Shown here: in pieces, positions 30,101-40,056 of the stretch
Layout: every line of letters begins with the position of its first letter
Numbering within the stretch: the stretch's first letter is position 1
NCBI RefSeq assembly: GCF_012273895.1
Contig: NC_052126.1
Location: 5,345,218 to 5,409,217 of the forward strand
Direction: 5' to 3'
Origin: Zerene cesonia
Taxonomy: Eukaryota; Arthropoda; Insecta; Lepidoptera; Pieridae
DNA: 64,000 nt
Notes under the pieces: model-generated
What the model was told of the DNA's origin: nothing
The model's input: the letters and a program-made list of their open reading frames with translations, nothing else
Database searches by the model: none
Program-made: the position numbers and the translations under genes

Positions 30101-32205
30101 CAAGGATCTTGTGGGAAGGAAGCGAGCAGCGGCAATAAGATATACGGTGAGATTTGATAAGAATTTACTGATGACCTTGATCAAGAAGCATTTATTTCAA
30201 TTGTAACAAAGCCGCTTTTCCATTAAAGAAATAAAATTCGAAAAATCAATTTCACCCATGGACAAACTTAGCAAATACTCATGATGACCACCTAGAATCT
30301 AGAGGTCGGGTAAATATTCCCGGGACTCACGTGAAACAGATATATGTCCTGCCCCATACCCCACTAGGGGACACGGGACATCACCTTTCTTTTCAACGAA
30401 GATGTATTTGTATTATTTATTTTTATATAGTTTTCATTATCCCATGAACTATTATAACTCGAAAACATAAACAGGTGGGCAGGCAGCGAACGTCGATCAG
30501 TTTCCTTGGCTGGTTATTTTCGAGTACAGCGGGGGGTGGCTTGACTGTGGCGGCAGCATCATACACCCCAGATTCGTGCTGACCGCCGCCCACTGCCTTC
30601 AAACACTACAAGGATCTCCGTAAGTTGCTTTTAAAACACAGTAGTTGGCACCCGCGGTTTTATTCGCTTGATACCCGTCTTAAAAACAGCCTATGCGTTA
30701 ATCCTGATACAATTTATGTCTGTATTAAACTTCATACTGATCCAATCATTGTTTTTGACAAATTGTAGCAACTTTTCGCTATAATGATATGAGACAAATA
30801 GATATACTGTATTACTTCCATTTCTATGCAGCAGACAACGCATATTAGCCACAAGTTCTAAAGTCTATACCAAACTTCATCGCACATGTCTGATATTTTT
30901 TTTTAATTTAGAACAAATAAATGTTGTAATCGTGCCTGTGCTTAATTTCGTGTATCAACACCTAGCAACATATTCATCTCCGACCTAGAACATCATGAAA
31001 TTTAACCATAACCACCTCGAACCTTCCAGAAAGTTCGCGCGCCTCGGCGAATACGACCTCAGCACTTTCCCCACGGACACCGTGGAGACGGACGGTGGTG
31101 GTTTCGAAACCGTGAACGTCACCGTGATACCAGTGGAGCGGAGCATACCGCACCAGCAGTTCGTCAGGGAAGCGAGACTCAACGACATTGGACTGGTTAA
31201 GCTGTCGACCAGCGCTCGTTATGATGGTATGATCTAAGAAAATTTACATGTATCTGATCCAACTAGAAGTAGGATAGGTTCAACGCCTTTGTGACGTCAT
31301 AGGTATTAATATAAACGAATGTTAATATAGGTTAGTTAAGAAGTAACGTTTTGTAATTAAATTTGATGTGAACGTCAGCTAAAATATATGAACACTAATT
31401 GAAATGCAAAATGGATTGTAAGTTAATCGTATCCATCAAAAAATTTTTCAAATGACATTTGCATAAACTCCCCGCATCCCGAGTCATTGTGGTTCCTTTT
31501 CTAAGTTGGATATGTTTTGCATTTTGGATTTCACTTGCATGATACCCGGATAAATCATCCAAGAACTACTGATCTATTCGAATAGCCAATAAAAAAACCG
31601 TTTAGTTGCTTTTGTGTTAGGTCACATAAATTTTTACCATTAAAAACTTTCGTATTTATTATCATTTTATGAGAACGAGGAACCTTGTTTGTCCCTGTTA
31701 GCCGATTATGCTAAGAGAGCTAAGATGAGAAAAGAAAAAGCCTGCCCAATGATTCCCATATAGTCTTATGTATCTAATGCATATATTTAAAAAATTAAAT
31801 CTTCCAGAATTTATCCGGCCCATCTGTCTCCCAACAACCGACTTAACGGCACAATTCACGAGGCAAACCAATTTCAGCATCGCCGGCTGGGGGATGACCC
31901 AGAATCAGTCAGCCAGCGACGTAAAAACGTACGTCATGATCCCATTTGTACGCAAAAATGTATGCGATACAATATACAAGTACAACCTGGCGAACATTAT
32001 TTGCGCGGGCGGCGAGGAAGGCAAAGACTCGTGTCGCGGGGACTCCGGCGGCCCTCTGATGTACGAAGAAGACAACATCTACACGGTGGTCGGTGTGCTG
32101 AGTTTTGGGCATGCGAAATGCGGCAGCAAGGACAAGCCGGCGGTACATACGGAGGTGTTTAAATACATGAAATGGATCACGAATGAAATCAGTAAGAATA
32201 GTTGA
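27133..32205 (+). CDS. Single-clip serine protease, PAP-like (gene 3, complete)
   Basis: Six exons (27133-27190, 29102-29262, 29906-30146, 30475-30619, 31030-31226, 31808-32205) give 399 aa. Order: signal peptide about 1-19, one clip domain (C23 to C75/C76), a linker of about 75 residues rich in charged and Pro residues, activation site K151|IYGG (cleavage after Lys, not Arg as in genes 1 and 2), then the catalytic domain 152-399. Triad: H193, D254, S347. D341 gives Arg/Lys specificity. Differences from its neighbours: the two 75-loop cysteines are absent (T219 and T229 at about those places), the 225-231 strand reads PAVHTEV (Ala226, His228), and the last intron of genes 1 and 2 is missing. 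Probably a secreted protease of the melanization cascade; whether it acts on proPO or on another zymogen is open. Confidence 0.9.
27191..29101 (+). other. Gene 3 intron 1
   Basis: AT-rich, with degenerate Helitron-like pieces at about 27805-27960, 28005-28125 and 28152-28308. No exon seen. Introns 29263-29905, 30147-30474, 30620-31029 and 31227-31807 show nothing I can name. Confidence 0.6.
29102..29262 (+). CDS. Gene 3 exon 2: clip domain
   Basis: Acceptor CCAG at 29098-29101, donor AAG|GTATGT at 29263. 161 nt, phases 1 to 0, as in gene 2 exon 2. Encodes RICKVPNGGAGTC, SKC and SLC. Confidence 0.85.
29906..30146 (+). CDS. Gene 3 exon 3: clip end, linker, activation site
   Basis: Acceptor TCAG at 29902-29905, donor G|GTGAGA at 30147. 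Starts VCCPPESEWW, contains a single linker Cys (GSCGKE) and ends GNKIYG. Confidence 0.88.
30475..30619 (+). CDS. Gene 3 exon 4: catalytic domain start, His57
   Basis: Acceptor ACAG at 30471-30474, donor CC|GTAAGT at 30620. Encodes GGQAANVDQFPWLV and TAAHC. Confidence 0.9.
31030..31226 (+). CDS. Gene 3 exon 5: 75-loop and Asp102
   Basis: Acceptor CCAG at 31026-31029, donor G|GTATGA at 31227. Encodes ARLGEYDL, the cysteine-free loop TDTVETDGGGFET, and LNDIGLVKL. Confidence 0.9.
31808..32205 (+). CDS. Gene 3 exon 6: Ser195 exon, fused
   Basis: Acceptor CCAG at 31804-31807. One exon covers what two exons encode in genes 1 and 2: EFIRPICLP, AGWGM, CAGGEEGKDSCRGDSGGP, and EISKNS-stop. Confidence 0.92.
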
Positions 32206-32927
32206 TGCTGAGCGTTGTGAATGATACGGCACGGATTGGCTTGGATTGATTGAGAGATTGGATTGATTGATGGATTTGATTGAGAGGGAAGTTTATTTGA
32301 TATGAGATAGATCTTTTCACTTTTGTGACTAGAGGTTAGAGACTGTAAGATTTTGTGTGTTTTGCCCCAATTATACATGTACAATATTATACGAATCGTC
32401 GTCGAAGTTTTATAAGCGAGTGCAATAGGAAGTAGAACAATTCTAAATATTTTTGTTACACATCCTGTAAAAGTATTTTCTGAATCCTGAATCCTTCTGA
32501 AACTGTATATATTATGAAGAATAAACTGTAAATATCATATTTATAATACATTTTAAGTTTTTTAAGTGTGTCTAAATCTTTTTAATTTATAATAATACAA
32601 AGTACAATAATTCGTTGTATTGTAAATAATAAAAGAATAAAAAACACAACCTCGATTTATTATCATAACAATTGGCCCCTAAATCCATTCCTAACTGACC
32701 TGGAGATTGTTTTTATCCGTTCTTTATAAATATTTAATCTATAATTTATGGAAAACTGAAATATTATAGAATTTCACATATCACTTAAAATTTATTTGTT
32801 TTCTTTGCGTAAAGTCAAAATCACCTCTCACTAAACATTGTAATTGGCAATCGGACATTAAAATAATAACAATTATCAAATATAATAATGATATTATTGA
32901 TATTTATATATACAAGAATTGACATAC
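32206..32927. other. Gene 3 3' UTR and spacer to antisense mim exon
   Basis: A GATTGATTGATTGA-like stretch (32240-32290) follows the stop codon, then AT-rich sequence. I looked on the minus strand for the next mim exon and see none. Confidence 0.6.
32520..32525 (+). terminator. Candidate poly(A) signal of gene 3
   Basis: AATAAA about 315 bases after the stop. Confidence 0.45.
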
Positions 32928-33001
32928 CTCTAGCATTGGTCGCCGCGTCAGCAATTTTCTGGAAGGCATCCAAAAACGCAGCTATTGCGACCAGCGCTGA
33001 C
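32928..33001 (-). CDS. mim: mim exon: AFLDAFQK segment of IMD
   Basis: 74 nt. Minus-strand acceptor TTTCAG|GTCAGC, donor AGAG|GTATGT. Encodes SALVAIAAFLDAFQKIADAA and TNAR, ending in phase 1. Confidence 0.87.
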
Positions 33002-34568
33002 CTGAAACAAACACTCATTCATTGAATATTCATCATCTCGAACTCAAGCGTTTATTAATTCAACTAGACTTTCTTTAAAAGCACGTTTAGTATCTACAGA
33101 GAAGAACCGGCAAGAAACTTAAGTAGTTGTTGTTTTAAAATCTAAATATTTACATTTAAAATTTAAATATTTACATTTAATACAATAAGGTCGATCATTA
33201 ATATTACACCGAGGACAAAAAGGAACCAAAAATAGATCCCTACAGTACACCAATGCTAACCGGCACACCGCAAGAACTTTCCCCATTAAACAACGACGAT
33301 CTTAACGCTATTCAGAAGGCTTGAAGCTTCTGAGCTCAACATTTAATTCAAAAATTTTATTTTCGCAATAAAATGGAATGGTGGTTGTTTAGAGGAATCA
33401 CAACATATCCTAATGCATACTTTGTTTGTCCCTTTTATATATATGCGTGGGTTAGAAGATCTTTTCCAACATCTGAATCTGAATATCTGTTTGTAAAACA
33501 AAATTGTGTGTGGCGTGCAGTAATTATTTATTTGACGTTAAATGAGTAGATGATTGTTGTAATTTATTATTACTCGAAAACCTCACAGTTGGTGACATGG
33601 AAATATGTCTATAGTTATTGCATATATTTCTTTTCTTTTTAAATTGTCGTGTCTGTGTTCTTTTTTCGTAATTTCGTATTTTTTTAATGTATGTCTACGT
33701 CTATGTCTATGTTATTTAGTACCCTTATCAATACTCAATTCATTCAGAAATTAAAAACTTTTCAACGGATTTTAACGCGATTTATTCTACTTATATTATT
33801 AACCCAACGTTTCGAACACTGTACAGCGAACGTGGTCACGGGGAGACTCAATGTTTTTAATTTCTAAATGTATAATACTCGCGTAATATCAAACACGACA
33901 AAATACTACTATTAATTCGTTCTTAAACTAACATCTCAATCCACATTACTTTATAAAACATTTATTGTATTGTAACTTACTAGCATTTTTAACGGCGACG
34001 ATTTAGAAATAACTAAAAGCATCACTTAACATAACCATAACATAACAAATTACGATAGAATTGTATATAAATGGAGCCATTAAATCCTATTGCACAATAC
34101 GGATTCCGTAATCAGAATAAAAGAAGCGCCTGAATGTTTTGAAATAGCAATTAGACACGACCAACAGTATGGTCGACAGTTTAAGTAAGGATATTCAATT
34201 TTTACAGCACTCGACACATGTTTAATTTATATGTGCCATACAATTTATACTTTGTTTTCTTTATATTGTACGTCCATTTTTTTATATCAAGACGAATAAA
34301 TAATGTGTGACAATGATTGTGATGCAGATGATTTTGACAGCGCGAGAACATAAATAAATTTCATTCAACATAAGTAATTTTAAATATGTCATTTATTGTA
34401 TCTGAAAATCTGTTACAAAAAACCCACCCTTTTGAAACCGTGAACCACGACTAGTAGCACATAAACAATAATTGAAGATTAAAGAACTGTAAGGGAGTAT
34501 ACTCACTTCAATGCAGAGTGCAGTTTCGTAGCTTTCGATATGAATTCCTCCCACATCGGTGCGCTATT
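32928..34568 (-). CDS. mim: MTSS1/Missing-in-metastasis (mim), IMD domain, two internal exons
   Basis: Minus-strand exons 34568-34507 and 33001-32928 join in frame (AA|G) to encode about 45 residues: APMWEEFISKATKLHSALK, then SALVAIAAFLDAFQKIADAA and TNARG. This matches the middle of the IMD/I-BAR domain of vertebrate MTSS1 and its insect homologue, with the same two exon breaks as I recall for the vertebrate gene (before and after the AAAFLDAFQK exon). The protein binds PI(4,5)P2 membranes and actin, bends membranes and regulates border-cell migration and cilia in flies. The upstream exon (start of IMD) and all downstream exons are not in the readable sequence, so this is a small internal piece of a large gene. 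Confidence 0.85.
33002..34506 (-). other. mim intron
   Basis: AT-rich; contains the LINE relic at 33193-33285 and a repeat at about 33830-33900 shared with 39720-39850 and 54050-54140. No exon seen. Confidence 0.6.
33193..33285 (-). pseudogene. Relic of a LINE reverse-transcriptase motif
   Basis: Minus-strand reading gives SCGVP, then after a short insertion GSIFGSFL, resembling the GVPQGS-x-LGP-x-LF motif of non-LTR reverse transcriptases. Stop codons break it. Nearby 33100-33125 (GAAGAACCGGCAAGAAACTT) is also a common lepidopteran retroelement phrase. Confidence 0.4.
34507..34568 (-). CDS. mim: mim exon: MWEEF segment of IMD
   Basis: 62 nt. Minus-strand acceptor TTACAG|AATAGC, donor GAA|GTGAGT. 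Encodes NSAPMWEEFISKATKLHSAL plus two bases of Lys. Confidence 0.85.
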
Positions 34569-36240
34569 CTGTAACAAAAATAAAAAAAATACATAAATAA
34601 AAAAAAAACCATCGGACTTGAAAAAAAGAACAATCATCATTAGTCAGTACTAGGCGTTTAAAAGTCAATTTGTTTGTAGGTATTAAAAAATATTCAATGT
34701 CGTAGCATATGAAAAAATATTGTTATAGTAACTACTCGTTTCGCGGCTTCGTTCTTGTATTAAGCTAATAAAAAGCAATATTTTCTTATAATTTGTTTCA
34801 ATTTACAGAATCCACCTTAATAAACAATAATACAGGTAATAGTTTACAAAAAAAAAACAATAACATAAACACTCACGCGGCAGCCCTAAAACAATTCTCA
34901 ACACACGCACGGACTGTGTCAATTTGTCTAACACATCCGACACGGCAGCAAACGGAAACCGAGCTATTTGTGATGTGACGTTCAAGGTTTTACAAAGCCG
35001 ATGTCGTGCATTTTTTAAAAATAATTTTGTACAGCCCTCACTTTCTAATATACATATTAGATTTAGTTTCCTAAAACCAAGGCTAAGCTTGGGCATAGGT
35101 ATCTTTTCTTTGGATATAAGAATTTCATTTCAATATATATACAGACGGACTGCTATTTTATGACGAATCAAAAGTGCTTATATAAGAATTCTAATTAAAT
35201 AAATAAATGCTTTATGAGTTTAAGTTTAACTAGAATTGATTGCATTTTGGTACAACAACGTGGGTTTAAAAACATAAGTTCCTTATAAAAAAAATTACTT
35301 AATAAAATCTTAAATAACATCTTGGCACTGATTAAAAGAAAAAAAACCATCAATGTCAATAAATTCCGAATCCAAAACACATTCCTTTTTCTAAAATTTG
35401 AATCGGAATAACTCAGCAACCAATAACCGTTGAAACGTTATTCGAAAACCTCTCGATCATTACGCAGCCTAATTTCCTCCTATTCAAATAATTTCAAAAA
35501 AAGAACGTCAAGTCATGCATTCGAAAAAAAAAAATAAACCGTTACGCGACCATATTGTTCTTATAACGTCGTCTCGAGAAAATTACTGACCTCTACGAAT
35601 GGTAAAAAACAATATGCGAAACGTGTGTTCTCAGCATTATAACTGGTACGTTGGTAAATAATCCAAATAACTTTCATTTATATTTTGGGGACGGAAAACA
35701 TACGTTCATACGTTCGCCCCGGCTTCTCCCATCGACACAGTTATAGCCTTTGTCACTCTGTGAAGTCGCAGCTTTCTAATGAAGAAAGAACTTTTGAAAT
35801 CGGTTCTTAGATTCTTACGTACAAACTAGACAAATATACAAAAAAATAGTAGTATTCCCTGTAATATATTAGTTTAGATATATTAAATATATAGTACATA
35901 GCATATGGTCATTATTGTAACAAAATAGATGGTCAGTCAGCCAAATGCCACCATTTCCTTAACGCCACATCAGGTTCAACAACCCGTCACAAATAATTTT
36001 TTACACGGCACGTACACGATACGATTCTCGTAAGGGTTTAAGAAAAAAAAAAAGAATTTTTTTTAAAATCATTTAGACATAAAAACGTTTACCTAAATAA
36101 ATAGTAGGTACCTAGTTAGATTTTTTTTTTACTTTTCGAATAATAATCCTATGTAACATATAAATATTCTCATATACAAAAAACACACTTTAGTTATCAC
36201 ACAGTACTATAAAACATCAGCTTAGTAGAATCACTACACA

Positions 36241-36434
36241 GTTTAAAACAAAGTCGCTTTCTCTGTGTGTACCTATGACCTAGGTACGTGGTATGGGTAA
36301 ATCTTTAAAAGTATGCAGCGGATACTGATGCGTTTTTTTTAAGATTGATTTAAGAGAAAGTGTTATAATATGTAAAGTAACATCTAATAATCTACTCTGA
36401 AATTAACGTGTGCGCAGCCCCGGGCAAAAGCTAG
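36241..36434 (+). mobile_element. Helitron-like element, third family
   Basis: AAAACAAAGTCGCTTTCTCT at the left, GTGCGCAGCCCCGGGCAAAA then GCTAG|T at the right. Confidence 0.6.
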
Positions 36435-36737
36435 TGATATATAAACGAAATTTCCAAATCCGCAAAGCTTAAAGGGTATGTAAGGTATTTAACTCAGATT
36501 CATCCGACGACACACGACAGTTCGTATCGTATCCGTGTCGTGTGACATTCACGCAGATCGCGCTTGACCGAGCTGCCAAGGTGTCCCGAGTCGCGACCCT
36601 TCATAGGGCTTCAATGGAGTATAAAGCCTTTGGGCTCGTAATGTTATTAAGTTGATGGACTGTCTTATGGGGTATATGGGTCTGAAGGTCTTATACGACT
36701 ACGCAAATAGGGTTATGTTTTTATATTTATAATCCTA

Positions 36738-36934
36738 TCCAACTAATATTATAAATGCGAAAGTTAGTAAGGATGGATGTATGGGTATGTTTGTTACTCT
36801 TTCAAGCAAAAACTACTAAACCGATTGCAATGAAATTTGATACGAAGATAGCTGGACAACTGGAATGACACATAGGCAACTTTTTATCACGATATTCCTA
36901 CGGCATACAGACTTAAACCGCGGGGCGCAGCTAC
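36738..36934 (+). mobile_element. 200-bp-family Helitron-like element
   Basis: TCCAACTAATATTATAAATG ... AAACCGCGGGGCGCAGCTAC. The last base of the CTAG end is mutated and the 3' hairpin is partly deleted. Confidence 0.75.
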
Positions 36935-37480
36935 TTACGTATAAATTTACAGATGATAAAAGGCGTTATTAAAATGCAGAGCGTTTGTAAACCTGCCGAC
37001 GTCTATTGTAAAAGGTGAAATTACTCAATTTGTCTATTACATATATCTGTACCTACTTATATATTGTAAAAACATATCTTTATGATATACATCTAGGATC
37101 TCATATAACGATATCTCTATACATTTTAAGAATCGACTACAATTTTCACGATAACAACAACTTCGCTTGCAAATTGTCTCAAAGATGAAAACCTACTACG
37201 TAATTTGTACCAGTTAATTCCTACACGAAAAAATCACTTCCAACTAATAACCACTAACCATACACAGTACAGCGCAGCGTCGTTTCAACTCGCTGTACAG
37301 TGTATTGCGTTTGAATTCATACGAATAAACAAACTTTGATCGCCGCGACAGACATAACGCAATATGAGTTATATGATGCCAAAACGCATTTGCCTACCTA
37401 GAGCTTTATATATAGCTTGTTTCTTAATCAAACTGACAGGTTCTACAACTAGTTTTAATAAATATATATTTATATATATA

Positions 37481-37665
37481 TCTATATATATAAAATTCTC
37501 GTGTCACAGTTTTCGTTGCCATACTCCTCCGAAACTGCTTGACCGATTCCTCTGAAATTTGGTAAGCATATTGGGTAGGTCTGAGAATCGGCCAACATCT
37601 ATTTTTTATCCCGATATTCCTACGGGATACGGACTTACGCGGGTGAAACCGCGGGGCGCAGCTAG
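37481..37665 (+). mobile_element. Chimeric Helitron-like element (first of a tandem pair)
   Basis: Left part (AAAATTCTCGTGTCACAG ... GTCTGAGAATCGGCCAACAT) matches the next element, whereas the right part (ATCCCGATATTCCTACGGGA ... CGCAGCTAG) is that of the 200-bp family. Confidence 0.75.
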
Positions 37666-37843
37666 TATATATATAAAATTCTCGTGTCACAATGTTAGTC
37701 TCTATACTCCTCCGAAACGGCTTGACCGATTCCTCTGAAATTTGGTAAGCATATTGGGTAGGTCTGAGAATCGGCTAACATCTATTTTTCATACCACTAA
37801 ACGATAAGAGTAAGGCAGAACAGCGTTTGCCGGGTGCAGCTAG
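37666..37843 (+). mobile_element. Helitron-like element (second of the tandem pair)
   Basis: Same left part as 37481-37665 but a different right end, CGTTTGCCGGGTGCAGCTAG|T. Confidence 0.7.
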
Positions 37844-38865
37844 TATATATATACAAATTAATAAAAACGCGCTTTAATGACAGAGTGAACTCACTAGTCA
37901 CACTTTCTCTGCATAGTAAGAAAATTCTGGTGATCCTTATCAAGACGATCAAATCAAATCAAATTATTTATTAAATCAAACACTTAACCTAACCTTATAG
38001 CTAAGTACATCAGTGTAGCAATACAAATAGGTATGAAACAATGAAGGCTCAAGACCGATATCTTTGTTAGGTTACAGAGTAACCTGTATTAAATATATCA
38101 GTACCTTCCCCATATCATTAATAATAAAACACAATGTGATTTTTTGTTATAATAAGATGAACTAAGAAAATTATCGTACTGCCACCGATCCTTCATAAGT
38201 GTACTAAGATCGAATTAAATCTGTCCATTGATAGCGGAAAAATCGAGCCAAAAGGAGTCGGTTGTATACCAACATACAAGCATAGAAACATGCAAATAAA
38301 TTGTTTTTTACATTTTAATATTGATATAACATACATGCATACAACATTCTGGTCGAAATCATCATTTTCGTGTTATTTATCGCCAAATTTTTAAACAACA
38401 CTAAATAGTAAGTTGCTTTTATGAAAAAAGGCCTAAACTGCCAAACGGATCAAATCTATAATACTAGCTGGAGCCCGCGGTTTCACTCGTACTCTCGTCA
38501 AAATATAGTATATATACCTATATGCTAATCAAACCTATATAACCTATCTCCTCACTAACAAAATCCATTCTAATCGACTAATCGAATAAGTCGTTCCTCC
38601 ATAAATGGGTAACGAATATCCATAATATCACTATATAATGGATGTTATTTCACAAACTTTCACGGCAAAAATATTCGTAGGGTATCTCGGAAAATTTCCT
38701 ATGCGTTCCTATACTTACTATAGAATCGATAAAGCGATACACAAAGCCGATTATATTTTAATCAACAGCTACAAAAGTTGGATTAATTGAAAGCGATAGC
38801 ACGTGAAACTGTCTGTCCGTCTACTACATTTTCATCTGTCGCTCCGTCTACATTTTGCTACTAAT

Positions 38866-39060
38866 ATTATAAATACGAAAGTAACTCTGTATGTTTGTCT
38901 GTCTGTCTATTTCTTCATCACGCCAAAACCGCTAAGCCGGTTGGGATGAAATTTAGCACAGAGTAGTTTTTTTTCCTTTTAAAACGCGAGCGAAGCCTTG
39001 TGCGGATAGGATATGAACATACCAAGTATCATCGAAATCCGTACAGTGACTTTTCCGCCA
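38866..39060 (+). repeat. Degenerate Helitron-like element
   Basis: CTACTAATATTATAAATACG at the left, a GTCTGTCTGTC run, AACCGCTAAGCCGGTTGGGA and GCGAGCGAAGCCTTGTGCGG. The right end is eroded. Confidence 0.5.
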
Positions 39061-39121
39061 TCCGCCCATCATTACAACCTTCCAGAATCATAACATTAGT
39101 AGGATCCATGTCTCTTATGCT

Positions 39122-39340
39122 GTATTTATTTATTTATTTATTTAACTCTTCAACAAGATTGTACATATAAGGAAACTTAAAGACAATAATAATAATGATT
39201 ATAATAAAGCGTACAATTTGTTTGGCGGCCTTATCACTTAGAAGTGATCTCTTACAGGCAACCACGGTAAAAGGTAACGAGCATACTGCTAAACTATAAG
39301 CTGGACGAAAAACAGATACTTTTAAACATTCAATCATATT
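39122..39340 (-). mobile_element. LINE 3' end fragment
   Basis: A TTTATTTATTTA run at the left (tail of a minus-strand element) and TTGGCGGCCTTATCACTTAG, TTACAGGCAACCACGGTAAA inside, a phrase common at the 3' end of lepidopteran non-LTR elements. Confidence 0.5.
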
Positions 39341-39856
39341 TACATACAACATATATTTACACAAATATATACATATACACTGCTGTACTAATTTCATATA
39401 GATTCGATCAGATTACGCAAGAGTTTCATACATACAACCATCTTTACATCCATAAAGTTTATAATAATATAATATTCGCCCATCATTGTATATCAGAAGG
39501 GGGACGCAGTGTCTCAATGGTTGTGATCAATTTCATATCAAATGATCTATTTTAAATTGGCCTTGTTTTGAAATCATCGCATATTGTCTTAACGGCATCA
39601 TCTATCGAGGGATTATAGACTCTATATATCTAATATGTATCATTAATATAGATATTATACATAATATTTTTAACCATATATTATGGCTATATAATAAGCT
39701 ACCTACAAATCCTTTTTTACTAAAAGCGGATTTTAACCCGACGTTTCGAACACTTTACAGCGAGCGTGGTCACAGAGAGACTATAAAGTGAAGTGTAAAG
39801 CGTCGTGTTAAATAATATAATGAATCAATTGCGTTTGAAATCCGTTAAAAAGTGAA

Positions 39857-40056
39857 TCCTACTAATATTATAAATGCGAAAGTTTGTAAGGATGTGTGTG
39901 TGTTTGTTGCTCTTTCACGCAAAAACTACTGAACTGATTGCAATGAAATTTGGTACGTAAACAGCTGAACAATTGGAATAAAATATAGGCAACTTTTGAT
40001 CCCGATATTCCTACGGGATACAGACTTACGCGGATGAAACCGCAGGGCGCAGCTAG
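39857..40056 (+). mobile_element. 200-bp Helitron-like element with paralogous empty site
   Basis: TCCTACTAATATTATAAATG ... GCAGGGCGCAGCTAG|T, exactly 200 bp. It splits an older repeat: flanks ..AAAAAGTGAA and TAATTTCTAAACGTG correspond to uninterrupted sequence near 33860 and 54085. Insertion lies between A and T. Confidence 0.88.

Noticed and set aside
31962..32162. Arg-rich plus-strand frame overlapping gene 3 exon 6
   Set aside because: An out-of-frame shadow of a GC-rich coding exon, as are the minus frames over 31909-32232 and 22943-23179.
34803..35163. Possible coding exon at 34803-35163 from open frames on both strands
   Set aside because: Neither frame continues the mim IMD domain or has convincing splice sites joining 34568, and no other family is recognised.
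37924..38050. Possible CRISPR-like or tandem array from repeated AAATCAAATCAAAT
   Set aside because: A short low-complexity run, not regularly spaced units; the organism is eukaryotic.
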